NCBI GenBank assembly: GCA_017461565.1
Contig: JAFTXQ010000004.1
Span: forward strand, 1 to 64,000
Source: Oscillospiraceae bacterium
GTDB taxonomy: Bacteria; Bacillota; Clostridia; Oscillospirales; Ruminococcaceae
Length of the DNA stretch: 64,000 nucleotides
Direction: 5' to 3'
Shown in pieces: positions 62,329 through 64,000 of the stretch. The position numbers and the translations under genes were made by a program. Positions within the stretch are counted from its first letter, which is position 1; each line of letters starts with the position of its first letter. The notes beneath the pieces are model-generated. The model saw nothing but the letters and a program-made list of their open reading frames with translations. It did not search any database and was not told the DNA's origin.

Positions 62329-64000
62329 TCAGAACTGGTAGGATGCCATGTAAGCAGACTGGCTGTTCATGTCGGACATCATGGATTCGAGGTTTGTAAA
62401 TACAGACCACCAGTATTCCTCACGTGCGTCATATCTGTCCTGAAGATCATAAAGACGATCGGTCAATCTCTCCATCTCCTTGAAAATAGAGCTCTGGAGT
62501 GTTGTGGAGCTGTCCTTATAACCCGCCTTGCGGATAAGGGAACCTCTGTTGGCCTCTGCGCCGCTTGTCTTTACCGCACTGTCAAGCGCTGCATCCAGCT
62601 GCTTCATAAGTCCGTTCTCAGGATCAGTAAACAGCTTTGTGATAGCCTCAGGATCAGACTGGAACATTGCATCAAGTCTTTCATCGTCTATCTCAAGCTT
62701 GCCGTGATCGCCATAGTCATCGGAGGTCTTGATACCAAGGCTGTACAGACCGATCTTGCTGCCATCATCAAGAGTAACGCTGTTGTACATTATGCCACGC
62801 ATCTTGGACATGATGCCTGCAACAGTGGAATCATTGTAGAGAACGCCGACCTTTGCCATCTCTTCCCACTTTTCGATCTCATCCTCGCTCATCTCTTCCT
62901 TCTCGGCGTCGGTGAGAGGTTCGTACTTGTTATTGCTGGAGTCGGTCTTGGGCTTTCTTCCGATGTACTCATAAACATCATCAATAAGCTTGTTGTAGTC
63001 CTCTACAAAGCTCTTGATGGTCTTCTTGACATCATCGTAATTCTGTGTAATACCTATAGTATAGGTCTCGCCAAGCTCTACCTCATCTGTAAAGCTGAAT
63101 GTTGTACCGTCGAGAGTATATGTGTTCTCATTAAGGTAGATCTCCTCGCCGTCGAGAGTGATAGAAGCATTCTGACCAAACTGGAAACCAACCATATCGC
63201 CATTGTCATCAGTAAGACCAAGAGCCTTGGTCATGTCGCTGCCCTCGATCTCAACAGCACCTGCGCTGCCAAGCTCTGTGGACTCAACAGAAAAGCTGTT
63301 TGTAAGAGAGGAGAAGCTCATCTTAACGCCTGCGCCGGACTTGTTTACAGCGTTTACGAGGCTGTCGATAGTCGCGTCTGCGCCAACGCTGATCTCCACT
63401 CCGTTGATCTTCATGGTATATCCACCGTCTGCTCCGTTTGCAGCAATACCCATATCCTCAAGCGTTGTTTTAGCGCTGAGCTTATTGGATGCGGAGGATT
63501 TTGCAAGACCCAGTGTACCGCCCTCGATAGCGTGAGCTGTGAAATCAACTGCAGCGTCGCCATTCTTAAGGGAGAGGGTGGAGCCACTGAACTCGGCAGT
63601 GATACCCTCAGAAGCAAATGCGTTATTTACAGCATCAGTAATAGCCGCAGCGTTCTTATCCTTTGCAGCCTGCTCGTTAGAGTAGGAGAACTTCTTCAGT
63701 GCCTCTTCATCGATAGCATCGGTATCGGAAAGGTTGTTCTCCTTGCGGTAAGCAGCCTCCTTGAGCTTGTTGTATTCCTCGAGGATAGCCTCGTTGCCTG
63801 TCTCGTTCTTGCTGTCATAGTACGAACCGGAAACGCCCTCAAATCTGACGTTCTTGACAACACCGCCTGCGTCTATGCTTACGGTGTTTGTGCCTGTTAC
63901 GACACTTGTGAGGTTGAGCGAAGCGCTGGAAGCAGCATCTGTAAGACCGAAGTTACCTACGTTCTCAGTAACGGACACTGTTGCGTTTCCGCCAACAACG
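62329..64000 (-). CDS. fliD: Flagellar hook-associated protein 2, cap protein (5' end outside window)
   Basis: Forms the cap at the filament tip under which flagellin assembles. The frame is open through the window edge (an internal GTG at 63978 is not the start), giving 557 residues of the C-terminal part. Seen: the central flagellin-hook IN domain (near GDAAVDFTAHAI) and the FliD C-terminal domain with YDDVKKTIKSFVEDYNKLIDDVYEYI, GLYSLGIKT, GKLEIDDERLDAMFQSDPEAITKLF and a helical end carrying DLQDRYDAREEYWWSVFTNLE. An acidic insertion lies around the PKTDSSNNKYEP region. Confidence 0.94.
   Translation of the reverse strand, partial: VVGGNATVSVTENVGNFGLTDAASSASLNLTSVVTGTNTVSIDAGGVVKNVRFEGVSGSYYDSKNETGNEAILEEYNKLKEAAYRKENNLSDTDAIDEEALKKFSYSNEQAAKDKNAAAITDAVNNAFASEGITAEFSGSTLSLKNGDAAVDFTAHAIEGGTLGLAKSSASNKLSAKTTLEDMGIAANGADGGYTMKINGVEISVGADATIDSLVNAVNKSGAGVKMSFSSLTNSFSVESTELGSAGAVEIEGSDMTKALGLTDDNGDMVGFQFGQNASITLDGEEIYLNENTYTLDGTTFSFTDEVELGETYTIGITQNYDDVKKTIKSFVEDYNKLIDDVYEYIGRKPKTDSSNNKYEPLTDAEKEEMSEDEIEKWEEMAKVGVLYNDSTVAGIMSKMRGIMYNSVTLDDGSKIGLYSLGIKTSDDYGDHGKLEIDDERLDAMFQSDPEAITKLFTDPENGLMKQLDAALDSAVKTSGAEANRGSLIRKAGYKDSSTTLQSSIFKEMERLTDRLYDLQDRYDAREEYWWSVFTNLESMMSDMNSQSAYMASYQF

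Overview
The window looks like a chromosomal segment of a Gram-positive anaerobe of the Oscillospiraceae, closest in feel to Ruminococcus. This is inferred from gene content: PPDK next to an F-type ATP synthase with a Na+-type c subunit, GTP-type PEP carboxykinase, paired GlgC/GlgD, HprK, WhiA, many paired sigma factors and membrane anti-sigma-like proteins, and flagellar FliD/FliS. Most promoters found read TTGACA/TTGAAA-17-TATAAT, and strong GGAGG ribosome sites are the rule. No transposase, phage gene, CRISPR array, tRNA or rRNA was seen.

Layout. 1-1.3 kb: the 3' end of pyruvate phosphate dikinase (+). 1.8-12.3 kb (-): one long run of polysaccharide deacetylase, bactofilin, a membrane-anchored unknown, two AtpI/AtpZ-like proteins and the complete atpBEFHAGDC set, with an unlisted 42-residue membrane ORF between atpA and atpG. 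12.5-15.1 kb (-): ECF sigma factor plus a large membrane partner. 15.2-19.7 kb (-): glycogen synthesis glgB-glgC-glgD. 20-22 kb (+): GTP-PEPCK. 22-22.7 kb: a compact divergent pair (zinc-ribbon membrane protein and HTH regulator) over two perfect palindromes. 22.8-26.3 kb (-): rpmH-rnpA-yidD-yidC-jag. 26.5-30.3 kb (+): VTC-domain protein, DUF4956 membrane protein, coaX, an ECF transporter S component with a structured leader, and nth. 30.4-31.9 kb (-): a roughly 12-TM unknown. 32.1-34.7 kb (-): a cobalamin riboswitch controlling two DUF4430 surface proteins. 34.7-39.6 kb (-): fucI and a 973-residue zinc-ribbon membrane protein. 39.9-42 kb (+): MacA/MacB-like pair without an ATPase. 42-43.6 kb (-): second sigma/anti-sigma module. 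43.7-48.6 kb (+): hprK-glcK-murB-rapZ-whiA. 48.7-51.3 kb (-): MoxR ATPase pair and an MsmK-like sugar ABC ATPase. 51.7-53.3 kb (+): DUF4830 and transglutaminase proteins. 53.5-61 kb (-): Sfp-type PPTase, Rsm22 methyltransferase, SGNH hydrolase, radical SAM protein, FkbM methyltransferase, EAL-HDOD protein. 61.3-64 kb (-): flagellar fliD (cut by the window edge), fliS and a coiled-coil protein.

How it fits together. Central carbon and energy genes dominate: PPDK and GTP-PEPCK at the PEP node, glycogen storage, ROK glucokinase, HprK and a shared sugar-ABC ATPase for carbon uptake and control, and an ATP synthase whose c subunit predicts Na+ coupling. The most striking unit is the cobalamin-riboswitch operon at 32.1-34.7 kb. 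One of its proteins combines an alpha/alpha-toroid domain with a transcobalamin-like C-terminal domain, the domain order of animal intrinsic factor and transcobalamin, but joined through a membrane hairpin. The other is a wall-anchored single-domain DUF4430 protein. Together they suggest a cell-surface vitamin B12 capture system.
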